49,297 nt of DNA from Sulfuritalea sp. (GTDB taxonomy: Bacteria > Pseudomonadota > Gammaproteobacteria > Burkholderiales > Rhodocyclaceae), in assembly GCA_030651305.1 (NCBI GenBank), contig JAUSCI010000005.1, positions 1 through 49,297 of the forward strand. The letters are read 5' to 3'. This document shows positions 9,986 through 18,746 of this stretch, one piece after another. The position numbers and the translations under genes were made by a program. Each line of letters starts with the position of its first letter. Positions within the stretch are counted from its first letter, which is position 1. The notes beneath the pieces are model-generated. The model had not been told where the DNA came from and searched no databases. It worked only from the letters and a program-made list of their open reading frames with translations.

Positions 9986-10151
9986 GCCCATCTGTTCAGG
10001 GAAGCTGAGGGAGTCGGCGCTGGTGACACGCCGAAGTTGGCCTCCCTGGCGGCCAGCAATTCCAATTCAATATTTGCTGTTGATGGTTGAAATATCGGTG
10101 GCGGGCGGCCACTGCACCACGCGACGCTCTGCAGGTTACTCACGCCAGGGT

Positions 10152-10165
10152 TTGCGTTAGATCAA
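10152..10165 (+). promoter_or_regulatory. Possible FNR/ANR-type site upstream of the haem-motif kinase
   Basis: The 14-mer TTGCGTTAGATCAA matches the FNR/ANR consensus TTGAT-N4-ATCAA at 8 of 10 specified positions, with one perfect half-site. It lies about 85 bases before the kinase start in a 258-base non-coding gap in which nothing else was recognised. No good -10 box was found at the distance expected for class II activation, so this is a suggestion only. Confidence 0.35.
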
Positions 10166-10243
10166 GTCCAGACGATTGAAGCTGCACGCAAGCGCGCGTA
10201 TGGAGTATCGTCAGATCACAATTTCATACCTGTGACTCGGGCC

Positions 10244-12142
10244 ATGAACAACAACTCCCTGGACGCGAACTCGTCGTCCGCCGTCCTTCGCAGTGCGGTG
10301 ATTGCTGCGCTGGCCTGGACGACGGTACTGGCCGGGTCTTTGGCCTGGTACCTGGTGGGCAACGACCAGCAGACGCTCGCCATCGCCCGCCGCGAAGCGG
10401 CCGCCTACATCGCCAAGGACATCGCCTTCCGCGCCTGGGCCACTTCCCACGGCGGAGTCTATGTCCCGCCGACCGAGAGAACGCCGCCAAATCCCTACCT
10501 GGCCGGAATACCGAACCGCGACGTGGAAACCACGTCCGGCAAGAAACTGACCCTGATGAATCCGGCCTACGTCCTGCGCGAACTGCAAACGCATTTCGCC
10601 GGGCCGTTCGGTGAGAAGGGGCGAATCACCAGCCTGCAACCACTCAATCCCATCAACGCCCCGGACGCATGGGAGCGTTCCGCGCTGCTGCGCTGCGCGG
10701 AGGGGGCACAGGAAGTGTCGGCGGTCAGCGATCTCGACGGAATACCCCATTTGCGCGTGATGAAGCCTTTCATCGTCGAGCAAGGCTGCCTCAAATGCCA
10801 CGGCCGGCAAGGCTACAAGGTCGGCGACGTGCGCGGCGGAATTGTCGTATCGCTCTCCCTCGAACCGTTCTACGCGGACTCCCGTCGAACGTACCGCAAT
10901 CTGATGGCCGGTCATGGCGCCGTATGGTTCATCGGCCTGATGGGCATCGGTTTCGTGACACGCCAGAACCGGCGGCGCGAGTCGGAACGCAAGGTGGCGG
11001 ACGACATTCTGAGGAGCAACGAATCGAGCCTGGCGGCAGCGCAGCGCATCGCCCATCTGGGCAACTGGGAACTCGATCTGGTCAGCAACGTGCTGACCTG
11101 GTCGCCGGAGATCTATCGAATTTTCGAGATCGATCCACGGGAATTCGGCGCTTCCTATGACGCCTTTCTGGCGGCGATCCATCCTGACGATCGGGCGATG
11201 GTCAATCAGGCCTACACGGATTCGGTGGCCAGCCGTATACCCTACGACATCGTGCATCGACTCCTGATGAAGGACGGCAGGATCAAGTACGTCAATGAGA
11301 AATGCGAAACCCGCTACGGGGTCGACGGCAAGCCGCTGCGCTCCCTCGGCACCGTGCATGACATCACCGAGCGCCAGCGCGCCGAGGAACAGGTTCGCGC
11401 ACTGAATCAGGAACTCGAACAGCGTGTAAAAGATCGCACAGTACAGCTCGAAACTGCCAACAAGGAACTCGAAGCCTTTGCCTATTCCGTTTCCCACGAT
11501 CTACGGGCGCCCTTGCGGGCGATTGACGGCTTCTCGCACATCCTGCTCGAAGACTACGCGGACAAGCTCGATGCCGACGGCCGACATTATCTCGACGTGG
11601 TGCGCGCCAATACGGTCAAGATGGGGCAGCTGATCGACGACATCCTGAGTTTCTCGCGCATGAGCCGCCGCGACATCGAAACCGCGGATCTCAACATCGG
11701 GGCACTGGCGCAATCCGTGTTCGAGGAATTGCGAGCGGCCGCGCCCGGACGCACGCTACGCCTGCAGCTCGGCGATCTGCCGGCGGCGCGGGGCGATCGA
11801 GCGATGATACGGCAGGTGCTGACCAACCTGATTTCGAACGCGATCAAGTTCACCGGGCCGCGAGCGGAAGCGGTGATCGAGATCGGCGGCACTGCCGACG
11901 CGAACGAAAACCACTACTACGTCCGCGACAACGGCGTCGGTTTCGACATGCAATACGTCGACAAACTATTCGGCGTTTTCCAGCGCCTGCACGCCGCCGA
12001 AGAGTTCGAGGGCACCGGCATCGGTCTGGCGATCGTCAAGCGCATCGTCACCCGCCACGGCGGCCGGGTATGGGCGGAAAGCCAACTCGGCGAAGGCGCA
12101 ACGATTCACTTCACCTTGCCCGCGGATCGCGCGAGCGGCTAA
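10244..12142 (+). CDS. Membrane histidine kinase with periplasmic CxxCH sensor domain, PAS, HisKA and HATPase
   Basis: This 632-residue inner-membrane sensor kinase begins with a transmembrane segment at about residues 17-39. A periplasmic domain follows, of the DUF3365/Tll0287 type, containing [10 protein letters not shown] with a CxxCH motif at 182-186. A second membrane segment lies near 223-240, a PAS domain at about 265-385, a coiled coil, HisKA with His418 in [10 protein letters not shown], and HATPase_c with N528, DNGVGFD and GTGIGLAIV. CxxCH suggests covalent haem; no haem was shown. ATG at 10244 is preferred over GTG at 10232; neither has a clear SD. It is 22 bases ahead of the second kinase. 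Confidence 0.9.
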   Translation: MNNNSLDANSSSAVLRSAVIAALAWTTVLAGSLAWYLVGNDQQTLAIARREAAAYIAKDIAFRAWATSHGGVYVPPTERTPPNPYLAGIPNRDVETTSGKKLTLMNPAYVLRELQTHFAGPFGEKGRITSLQPLNPINAPDAWERSALLRCAEGAQEVSAVSDLDGIPHLRVMKPFIVEQGCLKCHGRQGYKVGDVRGGIVVSLSLEPFYADSRRTYRNLMAGHGAVWFIGLMGIGFVTRQNRRRESERKVADDILRSNESSLAAAQRIAHLGNWELDLVSNVLTWSPEIYRIFEIDPREFGASYDAFLAAIHPDDRAMVNQAYTDSVASRIPYDIVHRLLMKDGRIKYVNEKCETRYGVDGKPLRSLGTVHDITERQRAEEQVRALNQELEQRVKDRTVQLETANKELEAFAYSVSHDLRAPLRAIDGFSHILLEDYADKLDADGRHYLDVVRANTVKMGQLIDDILSFSRMSRRDIETADLNIGALAQSVFEELRAAAPGRTLRLQLGDLPAARGDRAMIRQVLTNLISNAIKFTGPRAEAVIEIGGTADANENHYYVRDNGVGFDMQYVDKLFGVFQRLHAAEEFEGTGIGLAIVKRIVTRHGGRVWAESQLGEGATIHFTLPADRASG

Positions 12143-12164
12143 GGGCAGGCGGGGCAGGCCAGCC

Positions 12165-14684
12165 ATGTCCAGCAACGGCACATTGCGTTTCCCCGATTCG
12201 GCAACGTCTTCCGCGCCATTTGTCAGGTGGATGGTGGCAGGCGTCGCGCTGATCAACCTGTTCGTCTTCGGCGTAATGGCGTTTTCGCTATATCAGAGCT
12301 TTGGCGAGTCCGAGGAGCGCGCCGAGCTTACCGCGCAGAATCTATCGCAACTGCTGGCGCGGGATATCGGCGGGGACATCGACAGAATTGATTTGGCACT
12401 ACTTGCTGCGGCGGACGAAATAGAGCGCCAGCTAGCCGATGGCGGCATAGACCAGCGGGCCCTAAATGCCTTTCTGTCTCGGCAGCAGCAGCGGCTGCCT
12501 GCAATTTTCAGCCTGCGCGCGTCTGATTCGAATGGCATTGTCCGGTATGGTTTCGGTGTGGATCCCGAAGCTCGGGTCATGAATGTTGATCGTGAATACT
12601 TCAGGCGCCAGCGCGATAATCCCGGAGCCGGACTGGTGATCACCAAGCCGGTGATAACACGCATCGACAAGCGATGGGCAATTCCGATGTCGCGGCCCAT
12701 TCATCTGGCGAATGGTTCGTTTGGCGGAGTGGTCTACGCGAATGTTTCACTGGATCATCTCATCAACACTCTTGCCACGGTCGATGCCGGCCAACATGGC
12801 TCGGTTTCCCTGCGCGACGAAGAACAGACGGTCTTCGCCGTCTATCCGGCACCCGCCGACATAGACAAAGTCATTGCCGGGAAGCTCGTTGTACCCGAGT
12901 TGCAGGAACTGATCCGGACCGGTCGCGACGCCGGAACCTACGTTACCGCTCACACGGTCGACGGCGTCGAACGGAAGTTCGCCGCGCGCCGGGTGCCCGA
13001 CTATCCGCTCTACGTTGTCGTCGGCAGGGCTACCCAAGAATATATGGCCCACTGGCACGATCAGGCGCTCAAGACCGCAATGCTGGCGGTGCTGTTCTGC
13101 CTGACCACGCTGATATCGTCGTGGCTGATCTACCGCGGCTGGAAGCGGCAGGCGGTCGCCGCCCATGAGTTGGCGCGCGAGGAGGAAAAGTTCCACACCG
13201 TGGCCGACTACACCTACGACTGGGAATACTGGGAAGGACCCGCGCAGGAAATACTCTACATGTCCCCATCGTGCGAACGCGTGACGGGATATTCGCCGGC
13301 AGAGTTCCTCGCCGAACCGGATCTGCTCTCCCGCATTATCCATCCTGACGACCTGCATCTGATGACGGCCCATCGACACGATGTGGCGGACGAGAACGAA
13401 GCGGCGGTAGACTTCCGCATCGTGCGGCGGGATGGCGAGATCCGCTGGATTGCCCATGGTTGCCAGTCCGTGTACGGGCGCGACGGCCAATTCATGGGTC
13501 GGCGGGTCAATAACCGTGACGTCACGGAACGCAGACAGGCCGAGTCCGAGGTTCGTCTGGCGTATGCCTACAATCGCAGCCTTATCGAGGCGAGCCTTGA
13601 CCCGCTGGTGACGATCGGCCCGGACGGCAAGATAACCGACGTGAATTCGGCGACGGAGGAAGTGACCGGCTGCGCCAGGACTGAACTGATCGGTATGGAG
13701 TTTTCGGACTATTTCTCCGATCCCGCCCGCGCCCGCGCCGGCTATCTGCAGGTATTCCGCGAGGGCACGGTGCACGACTACGAACTGGAGATTCGTCACC
13801 GGGACGGACATTTGACGCCAGTACGCTATAACGCCTCGATCTATAGCGACGATGCCGGCAAGGTCATTGGCATTTTCGCCGCTGCCCGCGATATTTCCGA
13901 GCGCAAGCAAGCCGAGGCGGCAGTGCAACGGCTCAACGCCGAACTCGAACAGCGGGTGGCGCAACGCACCGCCGAGCTGGAAGCCGCCAACAAGGAGCTG
14001 GAAGAATTTTCGTATTCGATTTCCCACGACTTGCGCACGCCCTTGCGCGCCATTGCCGGATTCGCCCGGATCATTGTCGATGAACATGCCACCAGCCTCG
14101 ACAGCGAAGGTCGGCGCCTGCTCGACGTGGTCGGCACGAACACGGTGCGCATGGGCCAGCTGATCGACGAATTGCTCGAGTTCCTGCGGATCGGTCGACG
14201 CCAGATGGCATTCGGGCCGGTGGACGCGGTGCAACTGGTTCGGGAACTCTTTGCCGAGTTGCAGGCGTCGGTGCCGGACCGCAAGCTGGCCCTGGATGTG
14301 CAGAACCTGCCGCCGCTATGGGGAGACCGGAGCATGATCCGGCGCCTGCTGCAGAACCTGCTGTCGAATGCGATCAAGTTCACCCGACCGCGCGCGCAAG
14401 CGGTTATCGAGATCGGCGGCAGCCGCGACGGCGATGAAAACCACTACTTCATCAAGGACAACGGCGTAGGATTCGACATGAAGTACGCCAACAAGCTGTT
14501 CAAGGTCTTTGAGCACGTCCATCCGGCGGGACAATTCGAAGGCAGCGGCACCGGACTGGCGATGGTCAGGCGCATCGTCGGTCGTCACGGCGGACGCGTC
14601 TGGGCCGAAGGCCAGGTAGACGCCGGTGCGACGATCCATTTCACCTTGCCGGCAAAGGAGCATCACGATGACACAGGCAAATGA
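12165..14684 (+). CDS. Histidine kinase with periplasmic PDC/dCACHE-like sensor, two PAS domains, HisKA and HATPase
   Basis: This 839-residue membrane kinase has a transmembrane segment at about 20-42, a large periplasmic region of roughly 250 residues resembling PDC/dCACHE sensors (it includes [15 protein letters not shown] and [11 protein letters not shown]), and a second membrane segment near 305-325. Two PAS domains at about 345-465 and 470-585 are each followed by a (R/S)ERxQAE linker. A coiled coil leads into HisKA with His621 in [10 protein letters not shown] and HATPase with DNGVGFD and GTGLAMV. Its last 220 residues closely resemble the preceding kinase, suggesting duplication. The stop overlaps the response regulator by 17 bases. 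Confidence 0.92.
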   Translation: MSSNGTLRFPDSATSSAPFVRWMVAGVALINLFVFGVMAFSLYQSFGESEERAELTAQNLSQLLARDIGGDIDRIDLALLAAADEIERQLADGGIDQRALNAFLSRQQQRLPAIFSLRASDSNGIVRYGFGVDPEARVMNVDREYFRRQRDNPGAGLVITKPVITRIDKRWAIPMSRPIHLANGSFGGVVYANVSLDHLINTLATVDAGQHGSVSLRDEEQTVFAVYPAPADIDKVIAGKLVVPELQELIRTGRDAGTYVTAHTVDGVERKFAARRVPDYPLYVVVGRATQEYMAHWHDQALKTAMLAVLFCLTTLISSWLIYRGWKRQAVAAHELAREEEKFHTVADYTYDWEYWEGPAQEILYMSPSCERVTGYSPAEFLAEPDLLSRIIHPDDLHLMTAHRHDVADENEAAVDFRIVRRDGEIRWIAHGCQSVYGRDGQFMGRRVNNRDVTERRQAESEVRLAYAYNRSLIEASLDPLVTIGPDGKITDVNSATEEVTGCARTELIGMEFSDYFSDPARARAGYLQVFREGTVHDYELEIRHRDGHLTPVRYNASIYSDDAGKVIGIFAAARDISERKQAEAAVQRLNAELEQRVAQRTAELEAANKELEEFSYSISHDLRTPLRAIAGFARIIVDEHATSLDSEGRRLLDVVGTNTVRMGQLIDELLEFLRIGRRQMAFGPVDAVQLVRELFAELQASVPDRKLALDVQNLPPLWGDRSMIRRLLQNLLSNAIKFTRPRAQAVIEIGGSRDGDENHYFIKDNGVGFDMKYANKLFKVFEHVHPAGQFEGSGTGLAMVRRIVGRHGGRVWAEGQVDAGATIHFTLPAKEHHDDTGK

Positions 14685-15117
14685 TGCAGTCGAAATCCTT
14701 CTGGTGGAAGACACGCCGACCGACGCGGAACTGACCATCCGGGCGCTGAAGAAGCACAGCCTGGTCAATAGCCTGGTCTGGGTAAAGGATGGCGCCGAGG
14801 CGCTCGATTTCCTGTTCGGCGCCGGCGCCTACGCCGGACGCAACTGCGCCCACCTGCCCAAGGTGGTGCTGCTCGATCTGCGCCTGCCGCGCCTCAGTGG
14901 AATCGAGGTGCTGCGCCGGATCAAGAACGACGAGCGCACCTCGACGATTCCGGTCGTGGTGCTGACATCTTCGAAGGAAGACGTCGATATCGAGGAGTGC
15001 TACCGACTCGGGGTCAACAGCTACATCACGAAACCGGTATCCTTCGACGAGTTCGTCAAGGTAGTGAGCGAACTAGGCCTTTACTGGCTGCTACTGAACA
15101 AGATACCCAGCAAGTGA
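14668..15117 (+). CDS. Stand-alone receiver domain response regulator (Rcp1-like)
   Basis: This is a single receiver domain of 149 residues with no output domain. Phosphoacceptor Asp70 lies in [13 protein letters not shown], acidic residues VEDTPTDAE occupy the pocket, and VVLTSS and [11 protein letters not shown] supply the conserved Thr/Ser and Lys. The length and loop resemble Rcp1, the partner of phytochrome-type kinases. The ATG at 14668 has AGGAG 7 bases upstream and lies inside the end of the kinase gene, giving translational coupling. It is the obvious phosphorylation partner of one or both kinases and may relay to the HD-GYP protein encoded 6 bases later. Confidence 0.94.
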   Translation: MTQANDAVEILLVEDTPTDAELTIRALKKHSLVNSLVWVKDGAEALDFLFGAGAYAGRNCAHLPKVVLLDLRLPRLSGIEVLRRIKNDERTSTIPVVVLTSSKEDVDIEECYRLGVNSYITKPVSFDEFVKVVSELGLYWLLLNKIPSK

Positions 15118-15123
15118 CCGGCA

Positions 15124-17409
15124 ATGCCGAATGATCTGAAAATACTGATGCTGGAGGACGAGCCGGCCGACGCCGAACTCTCCTCGCGGGCGCTGCGCAA
15201 AGCCGGCATCGGCTTCTCATCCGTGCGCGTAGACACCCGGAATGGCTTCGTCGCGGCGCTGGAGGAATTTCGCCCCGATATCATCCTGGCCGACTTCCAT
15301 CTGCCGACCTTTGACGGGATGTCGGCGCTGGCCATCGCCGTGGCACAAGCGCCAGACGTGCCTTTCATTTTCGTTTCCGGCGCGATGGGCGAAGAGTTGG
15401 CCATCGAAACCCTGCACCAGGGCGCGGCCGACTACGTCCTCAAGGACCGCCTCGTCAAGCTCGCCCCGGCGGTCACTCGCGCCTTGCAGGAAGCCACGGA
15501 ACGCAGCCTGCGCCACCGCGCCGAGACGGAACTGGCAGCGAGCGAGGAGCGTTTCCGCAAAATCGCCGAGTCGGCCCAGGATGGCATGATCATCGTCGAT
15601 CAGGACGAGCTGATCACCTACTGGAATCAGGCGGCGGAAAAGATATTGGGCTACACCGCGGCGGAAACCCTCGGCAAGCCGTTGCACGAGCTGTTGGCGC
15701 CCGCGCGCTATCACGATGCCTTCCGCCAGAACTGGGCCCGCTTCCGCGAGACCGGCCAGGGGGAGGTGGTCGGCCACACCCTGGAACTTTCAGCCGTGCG
15801 CAAGGGCGGCGAGGAGTTTCCGATCGAACTGTCGATTTCTTCTGTGAAAATCGACGGTCGTTGGCACGCCACGGGAATCCTGCGCGACATTTCCGAGCGA
15901 CGCCGGGCCGAGGCGGTGCGCCGCGAATTGGCCGCAATCGTCGAGGCGTCCGAGGATGCCATCATCGGCGCGGCCATGGATGGCCACATCACGACCTGGA
16001 ACAACGGCGCCGCGAAGATGTACGGCTACGGTGCAAATGAGACCATAGGCCAATCGGCGAAGATGCTGGTACCGGAGAAGCGCCAGCATGAGATAGACGA
16101 TTTGATAGCCATTCTCGGTAGTGGCAGGAGCGTCGCACATCACGAGACGTCGCGGCGGCGCAAAGACGGCCGCCTGATCGACGTATCCGTATCGCTCTCG
16201 CCGATCCGCGACTCGTCGGGAACGATCAGCGGCATTTCCACCATTGCCCGCGACATCACCGAACGCAAGGTCGCCGAGCGGGCCCTGCAGCGAAGCAACC
16301 GGTTTCTGCGAACTCTGAGCCGTTGCAACGAAACCCTGGTTCATGCCACTGACGAACTCGGACTACTGGGAGACATGTGCCGCGTGGTGGTGGAAGCGGG
16401 CGGCTTTCCGATGGCTTGGGTCGGCTACGCCATGACCGATGAGGGCCAGGCCATCCGGCCGATGGCTCAATTCGGCGAACACGCTGCAGAATATGTGGCG
16501 ACCCTCGCTCTGACCTGGGCCGACTCGGAACGAGGCCAGGGGCCGACCGGTCGCGCCGTGCGCAGCGGGCAGATCCAGGTGGCCGAGGATATCGCCACCG
16601 AAGCGGGCTTCATCCCGTGGCGCAAGCGCGCACTGGAACTCGGCTACCGTTCGAGCGTCGCCCTGCCGCTCAGGACCAATCACGAGGTGATGGGCACTCT
16701 CAACATCTACGCGGCGGAGGTCGGAGAGTTTGGCGAAGATGAAGTTGGCCTGCTCGCCGAGCTCGCCGCGGACCTTGCCTTCGGCATTGTCACGGTGCGC
16801 ACCCGTGCCGAGCAGCAGGAAAGTGCCCACAAGCTGGAAAAGGCCTTGGAGAATACGATCCAGGCAATCGCCACGACGATCGAGACACGTGATCCCTACA
16901 CAGCTGGGCACCAGCAGCGGGTCAGCCGGCTGGCGGCAGCCATTGCCCGCGAAATGGGCCTCAACCAAGCACGGGTGACCGGCGTCCAGCGCGGCGCCGA
17001 GATTCACGATATCGGCAAGATCTATGTGCCGGCAGAAATATTGAATCGTCCGGGGAAGCTCAGCGACATCGAGTTCTCGATGATCAAGACTCATCCCCAG
17101 GTCGGCTATGACATCATCAAGGACATCGAATTTCCCTGGCCGATCGCCGAGATGATCCTCCAGCATCACGAACGGCTGGACGGCAGCGGTTATCCGCATG
17201 GCCTGACGGGCAACGCCATCTCACTGGAAGCGAAGATCATTGCCGTAGCCGACGTTGTTGAGGCCATGATGAACCACCGCCCTTACCGCCCTGCGCTGGG
17301 CCTCGACTCGGCACTGGAGGCGATCGACCGGGGCAGCGGCCGGCTGTACGATGCGGCGGTGGTCGCGGCCTGCACGCGGCTGCTGGGCAGCGGCGAATTT
17401 GTTGTCTGA
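15124..17409 (+). CDS. Receiver-PAS-PAS-GAF-HD-GYP protein (probable c-di-GMP phosphodiesterase)
   Basis: The 761-residue cytoplasmic protein has a receiver domain (residues 5-120, Asp57 in IILADFHLP), two PAS domains (about 140-260 and 265-385), a GAF domain (about 400-555) and a C-terminal HD-GYP domain. The last has HDIGKIYVP with the metal ligands at 628-629 and HHERLDGSGYP at 681-691. HD-GYP domains hydrolyse c-di-GMP. All key catalytic residues that can be recognised are present. The C-terminus stops soon after the catalytic core (GRLYDAAVV). It is the last gene of the four-gene signalling operon starting at 10244; phosphorylation by the upstream kinases is a reasonable inference. Confidence 0.93.
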   Translation: MPNDLKILMLEDEPADAELSSRALRKAGIGFSSVRVDTRNGFVAALEEFRPDIILADFHLPTFDGMSALAIAVAQAPDVPFIFVSGAMGEELAIETLHQGAADYVLKDRLVKLAPAVTRALQEATERSLRHRAETELAASEERFRKIAESAQDGMIIVDQDELITYWNQAAEKILGYTAAETLGKPLHELLAPARYHDAFRQNWARFRETGQGEVVGHTLELSAVRKGGEEFPIELSISSVKIDGRWHATGILRDISERRRAEAVRRELAAIVEASEDAIIGAAMDGHITTWNNGAAKMYGYGANETIGQSAKMLVPEKRQHEIDDLIAILGSGRSVAHHETSRRRKDGRLIDVSVSLSPIRDSSGTISGISTIARDITERKVAERALQRSNRFLRTLSRCNETLVHATDELGLLGDMCRVVVEAGGFPMAWVGYAMTDEGQAIRPMAQFGEHAAEYVATLALTWADSERGQGPTGRAVRSGQIQVAEDIATEAGFIPWRKRALELGYRSSVALPLRTNHEVMGTLNIYAAEVGEFGEDEVGLLAELAADLAFGIVTVRTRAEQQESAHKLEKALENTIQAIATTIETRDPYTAGHQQRVSRLAAAIAREMGLNQARVTGVQRGAEIHDIGKIYVPAEILNRPGKLSDIEFSMIKTHPQVGYDIIKDIEFPWPIAEMILQHHERLDGSGYPHGLTGNAISLEAKIIAVADVVEAMMNHRPYRPALGLDSALEAIDRGSGRLYDAAVVAACTRLLGSGEFVV

Positions 17410-17463
17410 CGCGGATTTCTCGCCAGACGCGACCGAAACCGTGCCTTGAATTTCCTGACCGCA

Positions 17464-17493
17464 TCCATATATCAGTAAGACCTGATATATGGA
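17464..17493 (+). promoter_or_regulatory. AU-rich hairpin that covers the trxC ribosome binding site
   Basis: Positions 17464-17475 and 17482-17493 form a perfect 12-bp inverted repeat with a 6-base loop (TAAGAC). The right arm runs into the GGAG (17491-17494) that is the SD of trxC, so in RNA the first three bases of the SD would be paired with TCC. The stem is dominated by A-U pairs (ATATAT core). It could be an RNA thermometer-like switch or, at DNA level, a dimeric operator. Confidence 0.6.
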
Positions 17494-17500
17494 GCGCACC

Positions 17501-17935
17501 ATGTCCGAGCCCCTGATCGTCGTTTGCCCCCACTGCCATGCCGCCAATCGCGTGCCTGCCCAACGCGTTGCCGATGGCGCCACCTGCGGCAAGTGCAAGG
17601 CCCGCCTGTTCGCCGGCGAGCCAGTGGAACTCACCGCGGCGAACTTCGATACCCACGCCGGACGCTCCGACATTCCCCTGCTGGTCGATTTCTGGGCGCC
17701 CTGGTGCGGGCCCTGTCGAACCATGGCGCCAGCCTTCGCCCTGGCGGCGAAACAGCTTGAGCCGGAGTTCCGCCTGGCGAAAGTGAATACCGAGGAAGAA
17801 CAACAGTTGGCGGCGCGCTTCGGCATTCGCTCGATTCCAACGCTGGCCCTGTTCAGGAATGGCCATGAAGTCGCGCGTCAGGCCGGGGCAATGGATGCCG
17901 CCAGCCTGATGCGCTGGGTACGCAGCCAGAAATAA
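17501..17935 (+). CDS. trxC: Thioredoxin 2 (zinc-binding N-terminus)
   Basis: TrxC is a cytoplasmic disulfide reductase. The product is 144 residues from the ATG at 17501, which has GGAG six bases upstream; ATG 17489 in the same frame would add MERT and has no SD. The N-terminal zinc ribbon has two CxxC pairs (CPHCH near 9-13 and CGKC near 29-32). The thioredoxin fold carries FWAPWCGPCRTMAP as the active site and the cis-Pro in RSIPTLALF. The gene sits directly before grpE, with a heat-shock type promoter between them, so trxC probably has its own transcript. Confidence 0.95.
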   Translation: MSEPLIVVCPHCHAANRVPAQRVADGATCGKCKARLFAGEPVELTAANFDTHAGRSDIPLLVDFWAPWCGPCRTMAPAFALAAKQLEPEFRLAKVNTEEEQQLAARFGIRSIPTLALFRNGHEVARQAGAMDAASLMRWVRSQK

Positions 17936-17950
17936 TTGTTCAAGGCGGCA

Positions 17951-17978
17951 CTTGAAGCTGCCCGATTCACCCTCATCT
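17951..17978 (+). promoter_or_regulatory. Sigma32 (RpoH)-type heat-shock promoter for grpE
   Basis: CTTGAAG at 17951-17957 matches the RpoH -35 consensus CTTGAAA at 6 of 7 positions. After 13 bases, CCTCATCT at 17971-17978 resembles the -10 consensus CCCCATNT. Position and spacing are right for grpE, whose ATG is at 18007. The -35 element overlaps a small TTCAAG/CTTGAA inverted repeat just after trxC. Confidence 0.65.
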
Positions 17979-18007
17979 GGGTCGGGTTTCTTCCGGAGCC
18001 CGACCCA
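17978..18007 (+). repeat. Inverted repeat enclosing the grpE SD
   Basis: TGGGTCGGG (17978-17986) and CCCGACCCA (17999-18007) are perfect reverse complements around a 12-base loop that contains CCGGAG, the likely grpE SD. The right arm ends in the A of the grpE ATG. If transcription starts near 17985 from the predicted heat-shock promoter, the left arm would be mostly absent from that RNA, so the hairpin would only form in read-through transcripts from upstream. Confidence 0.6.
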
Positions 18008-18603
18008 TGCAGCACAAGCCACACACCCACCGCGCCAAACCAGACACCGAAGCCGCGTCCGACTCGGGCCAGCCCGACCCGGTCGCCGTATCACCAGCGC
18101 CGACTCCTGAAACTGCGCCGGAAGGCACAGTGATGCCGAGCCTGGAAGAGATGCTCCAGACCGCCGAACTCAAGGCCGCCGAGCATCACGATGCTTGGCT
18201 GCGCGCCAAGGCCGAGACCGAGAACGTGCGCCGCCGCGCCCAGGAAGACATCGGCAAGGCCGGCAAATTCGCCGTCGAGAAGTTCTCCGGCGAAATGCTG
18301 GCAGTCAAGGACAGCCTCGAAGCCGCGCTGGCCAGCGAAAATCAGAGCGCCGAACACCTCAAGGCCGGCGTCGAAGTGACTCTCAGGCAGTTGATTGCGG
18401 CCTTCGAGAAATCCGGCCTGGCGGAGATCAATCCGCTCGGCGAAAAGTTCGATCCGCACCTGCACCAGGCCATCAGCCAGATCGAGGCGCCGGACGCCGC
18501 GACCGAAGCCAATACCGTGCTCACCGTCCTGCAAAAGGGTTATGCCCTGCATGGGCGCGTGATTCGCCCAGCACTGGTGGTGGTTTCGAAGGCCAAGGCT
18601 TGA
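18007..18603 (+). CDS. grpE: Nucleotide exchange factor GrpE
   Basis: GrpE releases ADP from DnaK. The 198-residue protein has a low-complexity Pro/Ala/Glu N-terminus of about 45 residues, a long coiled coil ([20 protein letters not shown] and following) and the beta-domain with [15 protein letters not shown] and [24 protein letters not shown] lies 8 bases before the ATG. It is under a predicted RpoH promoter and heads the grpE-dnaK-dnaJ cluster. 143 bases separate it from dnaK, much of them an inverted array of GTGAAAN heptamers. Confidence 0.96.
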   Translation: MQHKPHTHRAKPDTEAASDSGQPDPVAVSPAPTPETAPEGTVMPSLEEMLQTAELKAAEHHDAWLRAKAETENVRRRAQEDIGKAGKFAVEKFSGEMLAVKDSLEAALASENQSAEHLKAGVEVTLRQLIAAFEKSGLAEINPLGEKFDPHLHQAISQIEAPDAATEANTVLTVLQKGYALHGRVIRPALVVVSKAKA

Positions 18604-18632
18604 AGCGGCACGCAATACCCCCATATGGAAAA

Positions 18633-18710
18633 CGTGAAATGTGAAACGTGAAAAGTGAAACGTAGAAGCCCCCGGCATCGGACATCACGTTTCACGTTTC
18701 ACGTTTCACT
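18633..18710. repeat. Inverted arrays of a GTGAAAN heptamer between grpE and dnaK (no ORF inside)
   Basis: Four consecutive heptamers GTGAAAT, GTGAAAC, GTGAAAA, GTGAAAC run from 18634 to 18661. After a 27-base spacer, three exact GTTTCAC heptamers (the reverse complement) run from 18689 to 18709. The two arrays can pair as an imperfect stem of about 24 bp. The spacer encodes nothing recognisable. Left and right arrays match those that bracket the four-helix-bundle gene 2 kb downstream, so this resembles an ORF-less version of the same unit. Confidence 0.9.
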
Positions 18711-18746
18711 CAAGATTGAAGCGACAGTCAAACAAAGGAAAAAATC

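Noticed and set aside
17978-18007. The grpE leader hairpin as a heat-shock RNA thermometer
   Set aside because: A transcript from the predicted RpoH promoter would begin within the left arm, so the stem could not form in the heat-shock RNA. The stem is also very GC-rich.
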